From Rubrivivax sp. (GTDB lineage Bacteria > Pseudomonadota > Gammaproteobacteria > Burkholderiales > Burkholderiaceae_C): DNA of 64,000 nucleotides. A program made the translations under genes and the position numbers. Numbering within the stretch: the stretch's first letter is position 1; each line of letters opens with the position of its first letter. The notes under the pieces were generated by a model. The model had not been told where the DNA came from. It ran no database searches and saw nothing but the letters and a program-made list of their open reading frames with translations. Shown in pieces: positions 26,528-35,510 of the stretch. The DNA is taken from assembly GCA_019635285.1 (NCBI GenBank), contig JAHBZS010000004.1:62001-126000 (forward strand), given 5' to 3'.

Positions 26528-27535
26528 ATGACCCTGCCACGCCGCACCCTCATCGCCGCAACGGCCGCCGCACCGCTGCTGGCGCTTCAACCCAGGATCG
26601 CGCGCGCCGCCGAGTTCGAATTCAAGTGGGGCTGCTTCGCTCCACCCGACCATCCGTTGAGCAGCAACGCCGTGGAGGCAGCGCGGCGCATCGGCGAGGA
26701 GTCGAAAGGCCGCGTGGCCATCAAGTACTTTCCCGCCAGCCAGTTGGGCGGCGATACCGACATGCTGTCGCAGCTGCGCTCCGGCGCACTGGACCTGTAC
26801 ACCACCTCGGCATCGTTCCTCACGACGCTCAACCCGTCGGTCGGCCCCAGCGCGCTCGGCTTCGCGTTCAAGGACTACGCGACGATCTGGAGCGCGGTCG
26901 ACGGCGAGCTCGGCCAGGTGGCACGGAAGGCGGCCGCTGCCGTCAATATCCATGTCTTCGAGAAGTACTGGGACCTGGGCTTCCGCACCGTGTCGACCGG
27001 AACCAAACCGGTGGTCGTGCTGGCGGACATCCAAGGCCTGAAGATCCGGGTGCCGGTGCTGCCCATGCTTTTCGGCATGTTCAAGGCGCTGGGTGCGGCG
27101 CCGGTGAGCATGAACTTCTCCGAGCTCTACACCTCGCTGCAGACCCGGCTGGTCGAAGGGCAGGAGAACCCGCTGGTGAACGTGTGGGCCGCCAAGCTCT
27201 ACGAAGTGCAAAAGTTCGTCGCGCTGACCAATCACAGCTGGGAAGGCATGCTGATCGCGGCCAACCGCAGCAGCTTCATGGCGCTGCCTGCCGACATCCA
27301 GGACATCATCAGCCGCAACATCAACGCGGCCGGGCTCAAGGAGCGCGAGGACATGCGCAAGCTCAACCTCGACGTGCAGGCCAAGCTGGAAGCCGCCGGG
27401 CTGAAGTTCAATCCCGTGGACATCGCGCCTTTCCGCGAGAAGCTCAGGCAGGCCGGCTACTACGCCGAATGGCGCGCCAAGATGGGCAACGAGGCCTGGG
27501 CCGCGCTGGAAAAGTACACCGGGCCGCTGGCCTAG
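26528..27535 (+). CDS. TRAP transporter substrate-binding protein (DctP family)
   Basis: 335-residue periplasmic protein. The N-terminus MTLPRRTLIAATAAAPLLAL has a twin-arginine-like RR pattern before a hydrophobic segment and an Ala-rich cleavage region (ARAAEFEFKWG). DctP features include FPASQLGGDTDMLSQLRSG, ADIQGLKIRVPVLPMLFGMF and QTRLVEGQENPLVNVWAAK, the ligand-pocket segments. GAGGAGACACC precedes the ATG. It delivers its ligand to the fused permease just upstream. It is only distantly similar to the binding protein at 10588, so the two TRAP systems may take up different acids. Confidence 0.93.
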   Translation: MTLPRRTLIAATAAAPLLALQPRIARAAEFEFKWGCFAPPDHPLSSNAVEAARRIGEESKGRVAIKYFPASQLGGDTDMLSQLRSGALDLYTTSASFLTTLNPSVGPSALGFAFKDYATIWSAVDGELGQVARKAAAAVNIHVFEKYWDLGFRTVSTGTKPVVVLADIQGLKIRVPVLPMLFGMFKALGAAPVSMNFSELYTSLQTRLVEGQENPLVNVWAAKLYEVQKFVALTNHSWEGMLIAANRSSFMALPADIQDIISRNINAAGLKEREDMRKLNLDVQAKLEAAGLKFNPVDIAPFREKLRQAGYYAEWRAKMGNEAWAALEKYTGPLA

Positions 27536-27548
27536 GGAGGATCGGTCC

Positions 27549-28568
27549 GTGATCACTGCCAAGGACTCCGAGTTCCATCCCGTCAAGCGCGAGAACTGGC
27601 GCTGGGCCGAGACCACGCCGCTCAGCTTCTCCGTGCCTTCGGCGGGCATTCTGGGCAACATTTACATCGCAGCCCGGCCCAACCTGGGTGTCGCGCTGTC
27701 GTCGGTGGGCATCGTGCAGGGCTTTCGCTTCCAGCCCTACGAGGTGGACTTCAGCGACGCGCAGATGCATCTGCCCTGTCCCGCGAACTTCACCGACTAC
27801 GAGCTGGCCAGCGGCCTGCGTGTCAAGGTCGTCGAAGCGCCGCGGCGCTATCACTTCCAGTACGCCTACCGGCTCGACGGCAGCTGCTCGCTGGACCTGC
27901 AGTTCCGCGGCCTGCATGAACCCTTCGACGCCGCCGACCCGATGCACAACCCGCTGCTGCAGACCGATGCCGGCAAGCGCTACGACGAACGCCTGGGCAC
28001 GCAGTGGGGCAACCCCGACACCGGCGGCGACCCGAGCGGTCACTTCGAGCTGATCGGCCACATCACCGGCCACCTGGAACTGCGCGGCCGGCGCTACGAG
28101 GTCGACTGTTACGACTGCGTCGATCACAGCTGGAGCACGCGCACCGAGACCAGCAAGCGTGCCGTGAGCTGGATCTCCGCCGTCTTCGGTGAGGACTATG
28201 GTCTGCATCTGGCCATGCTGCTCGACCAGCGCAACGGCCGTACCGTCTACGAGAGCTTGCGCAACGGCTATGTGATGCAGGACGGACAGGTGCACGGGCT
28301 GGTTTCCGCCACGGTCGAGGCGCGTCATTCGCACCACTGCCCGATGACCTGCCGCATCGTTGCCGTCGATGTCACGGGCCGGCGGCACGAGGTGACGGGC
28401 AGCGCGATCGCGGTTCACCCCTGGTACAACTACAACCCATCGCACTGCGCATTCCAGTCGCTGATGAGGTGGCACACGCCCGACGGACGCACTGGCCACA
28501 GCGAGATGGCCGACATCTACGGCCTGGAGTACCTCGCGGCCCAGCGCGCCGGCACCAGTGCCGGATGA
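27549..28568 (+). CDS. AttH/CrtC-like (lipocalin-type) conserved protein, paralog C
   Basis: 339 residues, cytoplasmic by lack of signal peptide. It contains LELRGRRYEVDCYDCVDHSW, the same block as FDGRRMEVDSWLGQRDHSWG in paralog B, and SLDLQFRGLHEPFD, comparable to ADLVFRGCHAP in paralog A. The N-terminal 100 residues differ from both paralogs (SFSVPSAGILGNIYIAARPN). GTG start at 27549, supported by GGAGG 8 nt upstream and 13 nt from the TRAP binding-protein stop. As with paralog A, it lies in a TRAP transporter operon that also encodes a phosphotransferase. Function unknown; binding or modification of a hydrophobic substrate is a reasonable guess. Confidence 0.68.
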   Translation: MITAKDSEFHPVKRENWRWAETTPLSFSVPSAGILGNIYIAARPNLGVALSSVGIVQGFRFQPYEVDFSDAQMHLPCPANFTDYELASGLRVKVVEAPRRYHFQYAYRLDGSCSLDLQFRGLHEPFDAADPMHNPLLQTDAGKRYDERLGTQWGNPDTGGDPSGHFELIGHITGHLELRGRRYEVDCYDCVDHSWSTRTETSKRAVSWISAVFGEDYGLHLAMLLDQRNGRTVYESLRNGYVMQDGQVHGLVSATVEARHSHHCPMTCRIVAVDVTGRRHEVTGSAIAVHPWYNYNPSHCAFQSLMRWHTPDGRTGHSEMADIYGLEYLAAQRAGTSAG

Positions 28569-28648
28569 ACGAGTGATGGCGCATCGGGGGCCGGCATCCC
28601 CGGACCGACGGGCCGGTGCGGCGCGCCCGGCGGCTGGACAGCACGGAA

Positions 28649-29344
28649 TCAGAACGCCAGCGCCGCCCGGTGCTGCTCAGTATCGATGGCGTCGGTGCGG
28701 CCACGGTCGATGATCTCGCCCTTGGCCATCACGACGAAGCGCTGCGTCGTGCGCCGTACCAGGTTCAAGTGCTGCTCGACGATCAGCACGCCGGTGCCCG
28801 CATCGCGGATCTTGTTGAAGGTGGCCACCAGTTCGTCGACCAGCACGGGCGACAGCCCTTCGGTCGGTTCATCGAGCAGGATCACCTTCGGGTTGCCCAG
28901 CAGCGCGCGGCCCACGGCCAGCATCTGCTGCTGGCCGCCGGACAGCGCGGTGCCCATGCGCTGCCGGCGCTCCAGGAGGATCGGGAACAGCTCGAAGACG
29001 CGCTGCAGCGTCCAGTGCCCCTTGCGTCCGCTGGCGGCGCCGAGCAGCAGGTTCTCCTGCACCGTCAGGTGCGGCAGGATCAGCCGCCCCTGCGGGCTGA
29101 CGCTGACGCCGTGCTTCGGCGCGGCATAGGCGGGCAGCTTGTCGACGACCACGCCGCCCACCGTGATGCTGCCGCCCTTGAGCGTGGTGCCGCCGAAGAA
29201 GCTGTTGATCAGGGTGGACTTGCCGGCGCCGTTCTTGCCCACCACGGCCACCGATTCGCCTTCGTCCACGTCGAGGTCGATGCCGCGCAACACCACGGAC
29301 TTGCCGTAGCCGGCGGTCAGCCCGCGGATCGAGATGAAGCTCAC
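28649..29344 (-). CDS. livF: Branched-chain-type ABC transporter ATP-binding protein (LivF)
   Basis: 231-residue ATPase. Walker A VGKNGAGKST is near residue 36, the signature is LSGGQQQMLAVGRAL, and Walker B is VILLDEPTEGLSP. The TEGLSP and HLTVQENLLLG segments are typical of LivF. The start is GTG at 29344 (VSFISIRGLTAGYG), preceded by GGAGGG; upstream ATG codons in the same frame encode sequence that does not resemble the family. It lies 58 nt after the LivG gene and is last in the unit SBP-LivH-LivM-LivG-LivF. Together they import a carboxylate, likely a pathway substrate given the regulon operator at the head of the operon. Confidence 0.92.
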   Translation of the reverse strand: MSFISIRGLTAGYGKSVVLRGIDLDVDEGESVAVVGKNGAGKSTLINSFFGGTTLKGGSITVGGVVVDKLPAYAAPKHGVSVSPQGRLILPHLTVQENLLLGAASGRKGHWTLQRVFELFPILLERRQRMGTALSGGQQQMLAVGRALLGNPKVILLDEPTEGLSPVLVDELVATFNKIRDAGTGVLIVEQHLNLVRRTTQRFVVMAKGEIIDRGRTDAIDTEQHRAALAF

Positions 29345-29402
29345 TGGCTTGCCCTCCGCACTGCGTGCTCCGGGACGGGCGCCTGGGAACGGCCAGGCGC
29401 GC

Positions 29403-30101
<699 letters not shown>

Positions 30102-30102
30102 G

Positions 30103-31095
30103 TCAATGGCGCCTGAACAACTTGAGCACGAAGCCCATCGCGCCCTGCGGGAAGGCGGAGATCATCACGACGACCGCAATGCCGGTGAGCAGTTCCAGGT
30201 AGCCGGTGGCACCGAAGGCGTCCTGGCCCCAGGTGTAGAGCAGCGCACCCAGCAGCGGGCCGCCGACCGTGCCGCCGCCGCCCACCAGCATGGCGACCAG
30301 CGCATGCCCGCCGGTGGCAAAGTCCAGCAGCTCCGGCGACGCAAAGGCCGAATGCAGCGCCATCAGCAGCCCGGCCACCGAGACGACGAAGCTCGACAGC
30401 ACGAAGGCCAGCAGCCGCGGCACGTAGGTGTCGAAGCCGGAGAAGCGCATGCGCTCCTCGTTGGCCTGCGTGGCGCGCAGCACCTGGCCGAAGCGCGAAC
30501 GCGAGGCGCTCCACAGCAGCCACATCACGACGCACAGTGCCACCCAGGCCAGCGGCCAGAAGCTGGCCGCCTTGCCCAGCGCGGACTGCGTCAGGCCGAG
30601 GAAGCTGCCGCTGAAGGTCATCGTCAGCCCGTCGTCGCCGCCGGTGATCGGGCGCATCACCTGCAGCGTCGACAGCGACTTCAGCATCTGCGCCAGCGCC
30701 AGCGTCAGCATCGCGAACGGCAACGGCCGCGCCCGCACGACCAGCGCGCCGACCGCTGCCGCGAAAGCCGTGCTGATCAGCAGACTCGACAACACCGCCC
30801 AGCCCAGGCCGATTCCGAAATGGGTCGTGAAGATGCCGAGCACATAGGCCGGCAGCCCGATGAACGCAGCCACGCCGAACATCACCAGCCCGCATTGGTG
30901 CATCAGGAAGCCGATACCGACCGCCGCTATGCCGAGCAGCACGCCGTTGATCAGCAGGCTCAGGTAGAAGGTGCTGCTCAGCACCGCCGGCAGGAAGCAG
31001 CCGGCGACCGCCACCGACGCAGCAAGGGCAGCCACCGGCCAGCGCGGCCGACCGGAAGGCGCGGCCGCACGGACCGTGCGCATCACGGCGCTCAT
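30103..31095 (-). CDS. livM: Branched-chain-type ABC transporter permease (LivM)
   Basis: 330-residue membrane protein with about nine to ten hydrophobic helices and the LivM-type ends: GIAAVGIGFLMHQCGLVMFG early, ATQANEERMRFSGFDTYVPR in the cytoplasmic coupling loop, and GGGGTVGGPLLGALLYTW late. The ATG at 31095 overlaps by one base the LivH stop (TGATG); a longer frame upstream is discounted for that reason. It forms the heteromeric channel with LivH. Confidence 0.93.
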   Translation of the reverse strand: MSAVMRTVRAAAPSGRPRWPVAALAASVAVAGCFLPAVLSSTFYLSLLINGVLLGIAAVGIGFLMHQCGLVMFGVAAFIGLPAYVLGIFTTHFGIGLGWAVLSSLLISTAFAAAVGALVVRARPLPFAMLTLALAQMLKSLSTLQVMRPITGGDDGLTMTFSGSFLGLTQSALGKAASFWPLAWVALCVVMWLLWSASRSRFGQVLRATQANEERMRFSGFDTYVPRLLAFVLSSFVVSVAGLLMALHSAFASPELLDFATGGHALVAMLVGGGGTVGGPLLGALLYTWGQDAFGATGYLELLTGIAVVVMISAFPQGAMGFVLKLFRRH

Positions 31096-31967
31096 CAGGC
31101 GACCCGCCCGCTGCCGAAGCCCTGCGGCCGCCACAGCAGCACGCCGAAGAGCAGCAGATACGGCGCCAGCACCGCCAGCGCCGGGAACAGCACGGTGCCG
31201 ATCACCTGGATGAAGCCGTACACCAGCGCAGCCGCGATGGCGCCGCCGATACTGCCGAGACCGCCGACGACCACCACGATCAGGCAGCTGATCAGGATGC
31301 TCGCGCCCATGCCGGGGTCCACCGACAGATACGGGCCGGCCAGCACGCCGGCCAAGCCGGCAAAGCCGACACCCAGACAGACGACCAGCAGGCTGAGGCG
31401 GTCGGTGTTGACACCCATCATGCGCGCCACGTGCGGTTGCTGGCTGACGGCGCGCGTGTGCATGCCGCTGCGCGTGAACTTGAGCCAGGCGGCCAACGCG
31501 ATGCAGGTGCCGAAGCCGACGGCGATCAGGAACAGCCGGTACGAGGGATACAGCGTGCCGAACAGATCCACCGAACCGGCCAGCACCGGCGGCGGCTCGA
31601 CCGACAGCGGAGTCGTACCCCAGATCTTGTGCACCAGCGGCCCGATGATCAGCGCCAGCCCGAAGGTGACCAGCGCCACGTCCATGTGCGAGCGCTTCTG
31701 CAGCGGCCGCAGCACCGCCAGCTCGAAAACCGCGCCCACCGCCGCCAGCAGCAACGGCACGACCAGCAGCGCCGCCCAGAACCCCAGGCTCTTGCCGACC
31801 GAATAGCCGACGTAGGCGCCGAGCATGTAGAACGCACCATGGCCGAAGTTCATCACGTCGCGCAGACCGAAGATCAGGGCCAGCCCGCTGGCGAGGATGG
31901 TCAGCAGCGAGGCCAGCGCCAGCGCGTTGGCGAACTGCGCGACGTTGAACAGGTGCGGGAAGTCCAT
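31095..31967 (-). CDS. livH: Branched-chain-type ABC transporter permease (LivH)
   Basis: 290-residue integral membrane protein with the LivH start LALASLLTILASGLALIFGL, then DVMNFGHGAFYMLGAYVGYS, the coupling region AVSQQPHVARMMGVNTDRLS, and VVVGGLGSIGGAIAAALVYG. It begins 19 nt after the binding-protein gene in the same operon. Liv-type systems in Burkholderiales carry aromatic and alicyclic acids as well as amino acids; the neighbours favour the former here. Confidence 0.93.
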   Translation of the reverse strand: MDFPHLFNVAQFANALALASLLTILASGLALIFGLRDVMNFGHGAFYMLGAYVGYSVGKSLGFWAALLVVPLLLAAVGAVFELAVLRPLQKRSHMDVALVTFGLALIIGPLVHKIWGTTPLSVEPPPVLAGSVDLFGTLYPSYRLFLIAVGFGTCIALAAWLKFTRSGMHTRAVSQQPHVARMMGVNTDRLSLLVVCLGVGFAGLAGVLAGPYLSVDPGMGASILISCLIVVVVGGLGSIGGAIAAALVYGFIQVIGTVLFPALAVLAPYLLLFGVLLWRPQGFGSGRVA

Positions 31968-31986
31968 CGGTCGCCCGTGCTCAGCG

Positions 31987-33180
31987 TCAGCTCACCTTGC
32001 ATTCCGGGCTGGCCGGCGGGTAGATCTCGGGCCCCGGCTTGACGACCTTCATCTGGAACACGTTCTTGCCGCCCGGGCCCTTGACCACCTGCGCCATGCC
32101 GTGCTGGCGGATCAGGTGATGGTCGGCAGCGCGCATCTCCACGTTGCCGAACAGGGTGTCGATCTTCAACCCTTCGAGCGCTTTGCGCACCTTCTCCGGA
32201 TCGGTGGACCCGGCCTTGACTACACCGGCGCGGTAGGTCTCCAGCGCTGCCATCATGTCGGCGTCCGTGTAGAACGGCCGGCGTTTGGCGATGCGCTCGA
32301 ACTCCTTCACGAACTGCGCATTGCGCGCGCCGGGCAGCTCCGGGGTCCAGCTCAGCGTGTTATAGACGCCCAGCACGGTGTCGCCCATCACGTCGAGCTG
32401 GAAGTCGGTGGCGAAGCCGTTGCCCAGCACCAGCTTGTACTTGTCGAACAGGCCGAACTGCCTGGACTGCTTGGCGAAGGACTGGCCGTCGCTCATGAAC
32501 AGCGTCACCACCAGCGCGTCGGTGGGCTTGGACAGCTGCGTGATGTACGTGCCGAAGTCGGCCGTCCCCTGCGGGGAGAACAGGCTTTGCTGCACGCTGC
32601 CGCCGGTGCTGCCCACCAGCTCGGTGAAGCTCTTCGAGAAGCTCTGCCCGGCGGCATAGTCCATCGAGATCAGGTTCCAGGTCTTCGCGCCGCTCGTCTT
32701 GACGAACTCCTGCATCATGCGCGTCGTCAGCGCGTCCGGCGTGTTGACGCGGAAGTAGTTCGGCGCGCAGGACTTGGTCATCAGGTCGTTGCTCTGCGCG
32801 TAGTGGTCGATCTGCAGCACGCCTAGCGACTCGAGCTTCGGCACCAGCGCCAGCGAATGCGAGCTCTGCGTCTGGCCGATGATCAGCGACACGCCGCCCT
32901 GCTGCGCCAGCTTCGTCGCCGCCGCGACGGCGGCGGCGGGCGTGCCCGAATGCGCCTGGATCACCAGCTCGAACTTGCGGCCGTTGGCACCCCCGTCGGC
33001 ATTGAGGATCTCGACCGCGGCCTTGGCGCCCGACTCCATCAGGCCGGCATAGGTGGCAAAGGGGCCGCTGTCGATCAGCAGCAGGCCCACCTTGATCGGC
33101 GCGCCGGACTGCGCCAGGACAAGGGGCGCGGCGAGCGCGAGCGAAGCGGCACACAGGGCACGGCGGACCATCGAGGGCAT
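31987..33180 (-). CDS. ABC transporter substrate-binding protein (Liv/branched-chain type)
   Basis: 397-residue periplasmic protein with a signal peptide (RALCAASLALAAPLVLAQ) and mature start APIKVGLLLIDSGPFATYAG. The ligand-pocket region includes GQTQSSHSLALVPKLESLGV and YAQSNDLMTKSCAPNYFRV. It is a paralog of the protein at 16896: both share FGLFDKYKLV and EMRAADH near the C-terminus and end with ECK-type tails. First gene of the Liv operon; a regulon operator lies 28 nt upstream of the ATG. Its ligand probably differs from that of the lone paralog, giving one importer two receptors. Confidence 0.93.
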   Translation of the reverse strand: MPSMVRRALCAASLALAAPLVLAQSGAPIKVGLLLIDSGPFATYAGLMESGAKAAVEILNADGGANGRKFELVIQAHSGTPAAAVAAATKLAQQGGVSLIIGQTQSSHSLALVPKLESLGVLQIDHYAQSNDLMTKSCAPNYFRVNTPDALTTRMMQEFVKTSGAKTWNLISMDYAAGQSFSKSFTELVGSTGGSVQQSLFSPQGTADFGTYITQLSKPTDALVVTLFMSDGQSFAKQSRQFGLFDKYKLVLGNGFATDFQLDVMGDTVLGVYNTLSWTPELPGARNAQFVKEFERIAKRRPFYTDADMMAALETYRAGVVKAGSTDPEKVRKALEGLKIDTLFGNVEMRAADHHLIRQHGMAQVVKGPGGKNVFQMKVVKPGPEIYPPASPECKVS

Positions 33181-33208
33181 CGTTTGTCTCCAGAAGATCG
33201 CCAGTTAA

Positions 33209-33220
33209 TTCACTAGCGTA
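33209..33220. promoter_or_regulatory. Operator copy 3 (TTCACTAGCGTA)
   Basis: Matches 10 of 12 positions of TACGCTAGCGTA and is identical over 12 bases to the copy at 51612. It lies 28 nt upstream of the Liv binding-protein start at 33180, in an AT-richer patch (TTAATTCACTAGCGTAATG) that stands out from the GC-rich surroundings and probably includes promoter elements. Confidence 0.6.
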
Positions 33221-33321
33221 ATGTATGAATAGGAGACTATCCGATGCCGGCCGCCTGTCAACGGTGCCAACCCCATCCTCACCTGCGTCACCGCCCCTTT
33301 CAAGGCTGCTGTGACGGCCGG

Positions 33322-33792
33322 TCAACCTTCCTTGCCGCTCGACATCTCGGCGAACAGCGGCCGCGGCGAGTGCTTCAGCTCGAGATCGACTTCGGCACGC
33401 ATGGCTTGCCGCAGCTGCGCATCGATCTGCGCACGCTGCGCTTCGGGCAACCGGGCGCCGTCGCCGTCGAGCCAGGCCGTCACCGCGGCCAGGGCCCGGT
33501 TGGCCTCGTCGCGCCGAGCCAGCAGATCGGCCACCGGCACGGGCTGCGGCAAAGGCGCGTCGGGCAGCGGCAGGTTGACCAGAGGGCGCACGCCATCCAG
33601 CGCCTGCTGCTGCGCGGCAATCTGCTCCAACAGGAAGCCCGTCGACCAGTCGGCGCGCACCTTGAAAGTGTTCAGCAGGTTGATGACGCCGAACACCTGG
33701 CCGCGCGCGAAGTCGTCGTCGAGCCGGGTCAGCACTTCGGCACGCAGCGTGGCGCACATGCCGTCGATCAGGCGGGCGAAGGAGTTGTTCAT
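33322..33792 (-). CDS. Small helical partner protein of the phosphotransferase (LvaB/DUF6285-like)
   Basis: 156 residues, helical, no signal peptide. The N-terminal part LRAEVLTRLDDDFARGQV followed by FGVINLLNTFKV aligns with the small protein at 24097-24624, which is also paired with a phosphotransferase. The rest is charged helix, with a Pro-rich link LPLPDAPLPQPVP in the middle. ATG 33792 is preceded by CGGGAGGTCAG, a strong ribosome binding site, so the longer frame upstream is rejected. It follows the phosphotransferase gene by 103 nt of repeat-like DNA and is last in its operon. A role as kinase partner, by analogy with LvaB, is inferred. Confidence 0.65.
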   Translation of the reverse strand: MNNSFARLIDGMCATLRAEVLTRLDDDFARGQVFGVINLLNTFKVRADWSTGFLLEQIAAQQQALDGVRPLVNLPLPDAPLPQPVPVADLLARRDEANRALAAVTAWLDGDGARLPEAQRAQIDAQLRQAMRAEVDLELKHSPRPLFAEMSSGKEG

Positions 33793-33799
33793 CTGACCT

Positions 33800-33895
33800 C
33801 CCGCAGGGCCGCCCCGAGGGAGGCCGCGCCCCAAGGGCCTCGAGCAGACCCGTTGCGGACCTGGGGGGCAGCGAACGAAGTGAGCGTGGGGGGCA
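33800..33895. repeat. GC-rich intergenic repeat element (REP-like)
   Basis: The gap between the phosphotransferase and its small partner holds two GC-rich inverted segments. One is GGCCGCCCCGAGGGAGGCCG. The other is the tract CAGCGAACGAAGTGAGCG flanked on each side by GGGGGG runs (33863-33868 and 33888-33893). The latter tract resembles short intergenic repeats I associate with Comamonadaceae-type genomes. It has no open reading frame; it may form mRNA hairpins that alter expression between the two genes. Confidence 0.45.
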
Positions 33896-34924
33896 TCATG
33901 ACGTTTCTATGAGCTTGTCCATCTGGCGCAGGCAGGTCGCGATCTGGCTGCCCATCGCCGGCATGCGCAGGTCGTTGAAGCGCCCTTCCTCGAAGCAGCG
34001 CGCCGCCGCCATGTGCGTGGCCGCGAGCTTCAGCAGCGAGAACACCTGGTAGTAGCGCACCGCGGCCATCGACACCTCGATGCCGGACTGCTGCGCATAG
34101 CGCCCGTAGAACAGCTCCGGTTCGGCCAGGCGGCCGATATACGGCGTGCCGCCCTTGTACATCGGCATGCTGGCCCAGGCCAGGTCCTCGTGCGGGTCGC
34201 CCAGGTGCACCAGTTCCCAGTCGAGCACGGCGGTGATGGTGCCGCCGGCCTGCAGGAAGTTGCCGGTGCGGTAGTCGCCATGCACGATGGTGACGCGCGG
34301 CGCCGGCGGGCAATGGCTCTTCAGCCAGCGCAGGCCCCAGTCGGCCAGCGGATAGGGGCGCATCTGCCAGCGCCGCACCAGCGCCTCCCAGGTCTGCACG
34401 CTGCGCAGCGCGGCGTTCTGGATGTCGACGTCGCCGGCCAGGGCGGCAATCGGCTGCGCGCGCCAGTCGACGCGGTGCAGCGCCGCCAGGCAGTCGATGA
34501 ACTGGTGCGCCAGGCGGATGCGCAGGCCTTCCTCCAGTGGCGGCTCGGTGGGCGACACCCACGGCACCACGGCCTCGCCTTCGGCCTTGTCCGAGAACAT
34601 GAACGGCGCGCCCAGGATCGTGGGGTCGTCGTCGTGCCAGAAGGCGCGCGGCACCGGCACGCCGCTGTCCACCAGCGAGCGCATCGCCAGCACCTGCGGC
34701 AAGGCGCTGTAGGGCGCGAACAGGCCGTAGTCCGGCCCCAGGCGCAGGATCAGTTCGCGCGGGCCGAGTTCATCGAGGCCGTCCACCGGCACCGCAAAGG
34801 TCAGCCAGGAGAAGCCGACCGGGAAGCGCCGGACCGCGCCCACTCGCACCGCGTGGCCGACCTGCTGCGACAGGTAGTGCTGGATGCGCGGCGCCAGCGC
34901 CGCTTCGTCGACAAGAGCCGTCAT
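33896..34924 (-). CDS. Phosphotransferase (APH/ACAD10-11 kinase-like)
   Basis: 342-residue APH-fold protein. The catalytic loop TIVHGDYRTGNFLQAGG is near residue 215, with intact His-Gly-Asp and Asn. The metal site is VLDWELVHLGDPHEDLAWAS. The N-terminal lobe has VRRFPVGFSWLTFAVPV (nucleotide loop) and LILRLGPDYG. The start overlaps the stop of a histidine-phosphatase gene by 4 nt (ATGA), so a kinase and a phosphatase are translationally coupled. The operon also contains an acyl-CoA dehydrogenase and a PECR-like reductase, the same kind of partners as in levulinate catabolism (LvaA kinase with LvaC dehydrogenase). A hydroxyacyl-CoA substrate is inferred. Confidence 0.87.
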   Translation of the reverse strand: MTALVDEAALAPRIQHYLSQQVGHAVRVGAVRRFPVGFSWLTFAVPVDGLDELGPRELILRLGPDYGLFAPYSALPQVLAMRSLVDSGVPVPRAFWHDDDPTILGAPFMFSDKAEGEAVVPWVSPTEPPLEEGLRIRLAHQFIDCLAALHRVDWRAQPIAALAGDVDIQNAALRSVQTWEALVRRWQMRPYPLADWGLRWLKSHCPPAPRVTIVHGDYRTGNFLQAGGTITAVLDWELVHLGDPHEDLAWASMPMYKGGTPYIGRLAEPELFYGRYAQQSGIEVSMAAVRYYQVFSLLKLAATHMAAARCFEEGRFNDLRMPAMGSQIATCLRQMDKLIETS

Positions 34925-35505
34925 GACAGTCTGAGGTGCGCGCTTTCGTTGACGCTGACCACGCCAAAGCGTCCGTTGCGGGCGATCAGGCGGTTGATGG
35001 AACCGTAGCCGGGGCGGAAGTGCACGATCTTCTCCAGCCCCAGCACGAAGGACAGCACGATGTTGATCGGCAGGCCGTGGGTGAAGACCGCGACGTGCGC
35101 GTCGTCGCTGCCTTCGGCCGTGCCGTGCAGCGCGTCGAGCACGGCGCGGCGGAACGCCTGCGGGTTGCCGCCGAGATAGCGCACCGGGTCGTCGAGGAAA
35201 CGCTGCCACTCGGCATCTCCCAGCCCGCGCAGCGTTTCGGTGCTGCGGTAGTGCTCGACGTCTCGGTCGGCCTCGGCCCAGCCGTCGATCGTGCGCACCG
35301 CCAGCCCCAGCCTTTCAGCCAGCGGCCGCGCGGTGTCCTGCGCGCGCTGCATCGGGCTGGCGACAATCGCCGTCACGCCCTCTTCGGTCAGCAGCGTGGC
35401 CACGGCCGCGGCCTGCCGCCGACCGTCGGCACGCAGCGGCGGGTCGTGCGGACGCTCACGGTGCCCTTCGTCCGGACGGCCATGGCGCACCAGCGTCAGC
35501 TTCAT
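34921..35505 (-). CDS. Histidine phosphatase family protein (phosphoglycerate mutase-like)
   Basis: 194-residue protein beginning MKLTLVRHGRPDEGHRERP; the RHG motif carries the phospho-accepting His at about residue 8. The second His is in VAVFTHGLPINIVLSF near residue 143, and SPMQRAQDTARPLAERL is the usual helix. All catalytic elements are there. The true substrate is unknown: candidates are a phosphorylated pathway intermediate or phosphate ester side-product from the adjacent kinase. It starts 5 nt after the SDR stop and overlaps the phosphotransferase start by 4 nt. Confidence 0.88.
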   Translation of the reverse strand: MKLTLVRHGRPDEGHRERPHDPPLRADGRRQAAAVATLLTEEGVTAIVASPMQRAQDTARPLAERLGLAVRTIDGWAEADRDVEHYRSTETLRGLGDAEWQRFLDDPVRYLGGNPQAFRRAVLDALHGTAEGSDDAHVAVFTHGLPINIVLSFVLGLEKIVHFRPGYGSINRLIARNGRFGVVSVNESAHLRLS

Positions 35506-35510
35506 GCGCG

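Noticed and set aside
25202-27661. 819-codon minus-strand frame over the fused TRAP permease and binding protein
   Set aside because: Gln/His/Asp-rich antisense shadow. The sense strand encodes obvious membrane helices and DctP motifs.
28569-28648. Possible terminator between convergent genes (CGGGG at 28585 with CCCCG at 28598)
   Set aside because: The stem is only five pairs and lacks a T-run; GC-rich DNA yields such stems by chance.
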